Assembly: GCA_963082975.1 (NCBI GenBank)
Contig: OY720345.1
Span: 32,496,611-32,560,610, forward strand
Reading direction: 5' to 3'
DNA length: 64,000 nucleotides
From: Labia minor
Lineage: Eukaryota > Arthropoda > Insecta > Dermaptera > Spongiphoridae
The notes beneath the pieces were generated by a model, which saw only the letters and a program-made list of their open reading frames with translations, did no database searches and had not been told where the DNA came from. The translations under genes and the position numbers were made by a program. Below, piece by piece: positions 60,697-64,000 of this stretch (the first letter of the stretch is position 1; the number at the start of each line of letters is the position of its first letter).

Positions 60697-62340
60697 TTAT
60701 GGCATTAGGACTTTTCTAAGAATATAACAAGTTTGTAGAATAACTGCTTTCTGGATAATGATGGAAAGTTTATCCGATAGTTCTAATACCTTTAAATTAT
60801 CTTTAAATTTCACTGGAGATACTCCCTCTACCGACATCACTATTGGAACTATCTTCACAGTTGTCAGTTTCCACAGAGATTTCAGCTCCATAGCAAGATT
60901 TTGATATTTGTAATATTTCTCCTTCTCGGTTTTTGAGACGTTGTGGGACAAAGGGATGCCCACCTCTATTATTGTTGCCTTTTTCTCTTTTTTATCAATC
61001 AACAGAAGGTCAGGGCGATTGTAATCAATAGATTTATCGGTTACCATGGGACAATCCCAGTACAGCACATAGGAATCGGATTCTAAGACCGTGGGAGGTG
61101 AGTATTTGTAATAGGGTTCCGGGATAGTAATAAGGTTGCACTTAAGGGAAATTTGTATGTGGAGGATTTTTGCCACTTGGTTATGTCTACAAGTGTAGAC
61201 ATTATCCGCTAGTGCACTGCAACCACCAGTGAGATGTTCTACTGTTTCTACAGGTTTCCCACATCTCCTACATCGATCAACTACGTTCAACTTGATGTTT
61301 TTCTCATAATTACGCGTCTTGATTGTCTTGTCTTGAATTGCTGTGATAAATCCCTCTGTTGGCGGGAATAGGTAGCCCTTTTCAAACATTGATAGTGATA
61401 TCTCCCTATCGACATTGGGGTCACTCAATTGAGTGGGATATTTCCCATGGAGTATTTTATCTCTCCAGGATGTTATGAGGCTCTCATATGGTTCAACTAC
61501 ATCGTCTATTACCTGTTGCTTTAGTTGAAGCGGGGTAAATTTGTCTATTTTTACTAATCTATCGATCTTAGGATTAGCATGACATTGGAAATATAAGCGC
61601 ATCATTCTAATTTGCTTTTTGCATAGTTGCGAGATGTTTAATAGACCACGGCCACCATCTCTCCGAGCGAGATAAAGGCGTTCGATTGCTTGCCTTAGGA
61701 TGATGACTATTGAATTTATATAGCATTCGGCGAGTTAATCGGTCTAATTCATCCAAGTCCGCTTTGCTCCACTTAATTATGCCAAATGAGTAGGTAAGCA
61801 AAGGTACTGCCCAAGTATTGATCGCCTTAAACATATTTTTTGAATTCAACTTTGAGTTCAATAGCTTGGTCAGCCTAGACTTATATTTGGTGGTAAGCTC
61901 ATTCTTCATAATTGTATGACTTATATTAAGATTCTGTTGCATACCTAGATATCTGTATAGCTCTTCAGGTGTTAGTTGAGATATACCATGTATTATTAGA
62001 TTTGAATGAGTTATCTTACCTCTAGCCACGTGAAGCATCGCGCACCTATCCATTCCAAAATTCATTTTTATGTCATCACTGAACAATTTAGTGGTGTTAA
62101 TTAATGTTGCCAATTCTCGCTCTGACTCCCCATACAACTTGAGGTCGTCCATGTATAGAAGATGGCTATATTTCATTTTATCCTTTTTTTCCAATCTAAA
62201 ACCTACTTCGGTTCTGTTTAGTAGGGTAGATAGAGGGTTAAGCGCCAAACAAAACCACATTGGGCTTAAAGAATCTCCTTGAAATATCCCTTTTTTTATT
62301 GAAATTTCTCCGATATCATGGCCATTTATTTTTAAATTAG
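60697..62340 (-). pseudogene. Dong/R4-type ORF, RT palm/thumb, zinc finger and endonuclease part
   Basis: Two overlapping frames. One runs from about 62340 to the second frameshift near 61690 (QGDSLSPMWFCLALNP, LLYMDDLKLYGES, EELYRYLGM). The other runs from there to 60697, with the CCHC finger RCRRCGKPVETVEH and the endonuclease core RPDLLLIDKKEKKATIIEVG. An extra base in AGCAATCGAACGCC explains the second break. Confidence 0.85.
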
Positions 62341-64000
62341 TCCTCCAACCAGGAAAGAAGGTGGATTATACTTTTATTTATTTTGTAAATTTCAAGAGAT
62401 TTCAACAGCCAATTATGAGGAATGGAGTCGAAAGCCTTTGAATAGTCAATGTAGCATGTGAATAAATTTCTTTTATTTTGGCAAGCTTGTTTCATAATAA
62501 TTGAATCTAGTATGAGTTGTTCCTTACATCCAAGGCTACCCTTTACGCAACCCTTCTGTTCAAAAGCAATGATGTTGTTTTGCTCACAATGTATATATAT
62601 TTTTTCATTGATTAAGGCAGTGAACAGCTTATAAAATACTGAAAGACAGGTTACTGGTCTATAATTTTTTGGGTCCAGATGGTTTCCTTTTTTAAATAGG
62701 AGGTAGGTGATACCTTTTGTTAGAAATTGAGGCAAACTATTGGGGGTTTTAACAGCGTCAGAATAGATTTTAGCCAAAGATTCATGTATACATGAAAATC
62801 TTTTAAGCCAAAAATTTTGGATTCCATCAGGCCCTGCTGACTTCCAGTTGATCGTCTTTTGAAGGATAGTCTTGACATCATTTTCCGAGAATACGACAGG
62901 TGACATTTCCGACACATCCCGACTGATCCCAATAATATCATCAATCCATGCCTCCCCGAGATCAGCCCGAGCCGACCGCGACCAAATAGACTCCCAATAG
63001 TCTCTACAACCTTCAAGATCCATCTCGGTATAAGACTGTTCGTTTGAGTTTTTATTAAGTGATCGATAAAACTGTTTTTCATTGAAACTGAAGATCTTAT
63101 TTTGTTTCTTACGTTTATCGCATTCATTGTACCTTCTAAGTCTGGCACCTTTTGCTTTTTGTCGCAGTTCATCACGATAGTTATTCAATATATTGAAAAG
63201 ATCCGGGGTGTTCTGATTAATATTTAAGTTTTTAATAATAGCCTCAACTTTTCTTTTTACTTTAGGTGATGTCCCTCCTTTTAAGTATTGAGCAATTAGA
63301 TATGATTTATCTTTAGATTTATCAATACTCTTTTGTAGACGTATTTTCCAGGACGGTTCTTTTAATATATTGTGTTGTTTAACGTGGCTACTTAAAGGTG
63401 GGAGTAATTGTTGATTATTCAGTTGGTATACCGTGGCTGCTGCAACGTAAACACCCAAATGGACTCTTTCAAAATTTAAATTTTCTTGGATGTATTTACT
63501 CAAAACTTCATTTGTTTTGAGGATCGAAAGGACTGTATCTTTAGCAAAAACCAATTTAGGAAATCTTGGTCGCTTAGACGGCTCAGTACCCTCGTAAAAG
63601 GCTAGAAGGGTGTAGAAGAGTTGATCTGTATCGACGTCCCCCGATTGGTTACTGCAGTTACTTCCCGGAGATGAACTATTAGGAGAGGTGCAAGAGATAG
63701 TGACTGACATTTCAGATTCAGTCTCTTTTTGCGTTAACAATTTCCCCACATCTCTTCGGATTACCTCTAGTTCCTCGTTGCTAAGATATTTATTTTTTAT
63801 TATAGCATTTCTCCAATCCGCAACATTTTGTTCAGATAATTTGAGTTCCGGATGTAATTTTGTAAATTCAGAGTGAAGTTTATATCTCCAGCCTGGCAAA
63901 GGATCATCTCGACAGTCATTCACGGTGTAAAATGAGTGTATTATTTGACTATTTAATTCTTTAGTCCATTTTATACGCTTAGAACGACCTCCCTCCGTAG
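62337..64000 (-). pseudogene. Dong/R4-type ORF, N-terminal and RT finger/palm part
   Basis: Open from the window edge to a TAA at 62337-62339, where one base is missing and the frame jumps. It carries the N-terminal DNA-binding region, a long linker (NFERVHLGVYVAAATVY), and RT motifs up to and including motif A (IDYSKAFDSIPHNWLL). Confidence 0.85.

Larger units (their letters stand above)
60581..64000 (-). mobile_element. Dong/R4-type non-LTR retrotransposon, 5' end beyond the window
   Basis: A single long ORF on the minus strand enters at 64000 (GRSKRIKWTKELNS is still in frame) and ends at TAA 60697-60699. Order: N-terminal basic/Myb-like region (LSEQNVADWRNAIIKNKYL), reverse transcriptase (WKSAGPDGIQNFWLKRF, KNYRPVTCLSVFYKL, CYIDYSKAFDS, YMDD at 62144-62155), then RRDGGRGLLNISQLCKKQIR. 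A zinc finger C-x2-C-x8-H-x4-C follows (61219-61272). Last is a restriction-like endonuclease, RPD-x14-E-V-G (about 60964-61016). This single-ORF plan is that of the R2/R4/Dong group. The 3' end abuts (TAA)n, as in Dong elements. Two frameshifts, near 62340 and 61690, disable it. Confidence 0.88.

Noticed and set aside
1-64000. CRISPR arrays, operons, phage or plasmid features
   Set aside because: None present; regularly spaced short repeats are only microsatellites, and all genes are spliced eukaryotic genes.

Overview
This is a very AT-rich eukaryotic window. It has short introns (about 60 bp to 1 kb), GT-AG splice sites and a dense load of DNA transposons: hAT, mariner, Helitron and Helentron-like elements. 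There are also non-LTR retrotransposon remnants and one tRNA gene. The gene content (a NAT8-type acetyltransferase, INO80 subunit C, a second GNAT enzyme and a cytospin-A/SPECC1L orthologue) and the repeat types point to an arthropod, probably an insect. The species cannot be fixed from the sequence. Nothing prokaryotic, organellar or CRISPR-like was seen.

Layout. 206-1971 (+) holds the last three exons of a WD40-like protein; its intron is filled by a Helitron with a hAT MITE nested inside it. 4936-6282 (+) is a three-exon NAT8-like membrane N-acetyltransferase. 6.5-8.0 kb is LINE and hAT debris. 8200-9298 (-) is a complete five-exon INO80C (Ies6) gene. 9.6-11.7 kb holds a shattered Helitron helicase interrupted by other repeats. 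12432-15691 (+) is a complete six-exon GNAT acetyltransferase, with an antisense tRNA-Glu(TTC) in its first intron. 15.7-26.6 kb is intergenic: an internally deleted mariner, hAT MITEs, LINE and Helitron tails, Helentron-like elements, and one unexplained candidate exon at 20843-20954 (-).

27229-55984 (+) is a 17-exon SPECC1L/cytospin-A gene of about 1425 residues. It has a basic N-terminus, a long coiled coil, a 613-codon lineage-specific exon, a Ser/Thr-rich linker and a C-terminal calponin-homology (CH) domain. Its 14.5-kb first intron is a transposon trap, with a full-length non-autonomous Helitron and a 1.75-kb pile-up of four mariner relics and several hAT MITEs. Two same-direction Helentron-like copies flank exons 13-14.

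60581 to the window end (-) is a Dong/R4-type retrotransposon. It carries a reverse transcriptase, a CCHC finger and a restriction-like endonuclease, its 3' end abuts a (TAA)n tract, and it is broken by two frameshifts.

The host genes are unrelated housekeeping or cytoskeletal loci and do not form a pathway. The main unusual content is the repeat biology: a family of about seven Helentron/DINE-like elements, nested insertions whose order can be read from target duplications, and a repeat pair that could delete an in-frame exon pair of SPECC1L. I found no convincing new enzymatic or defence system.
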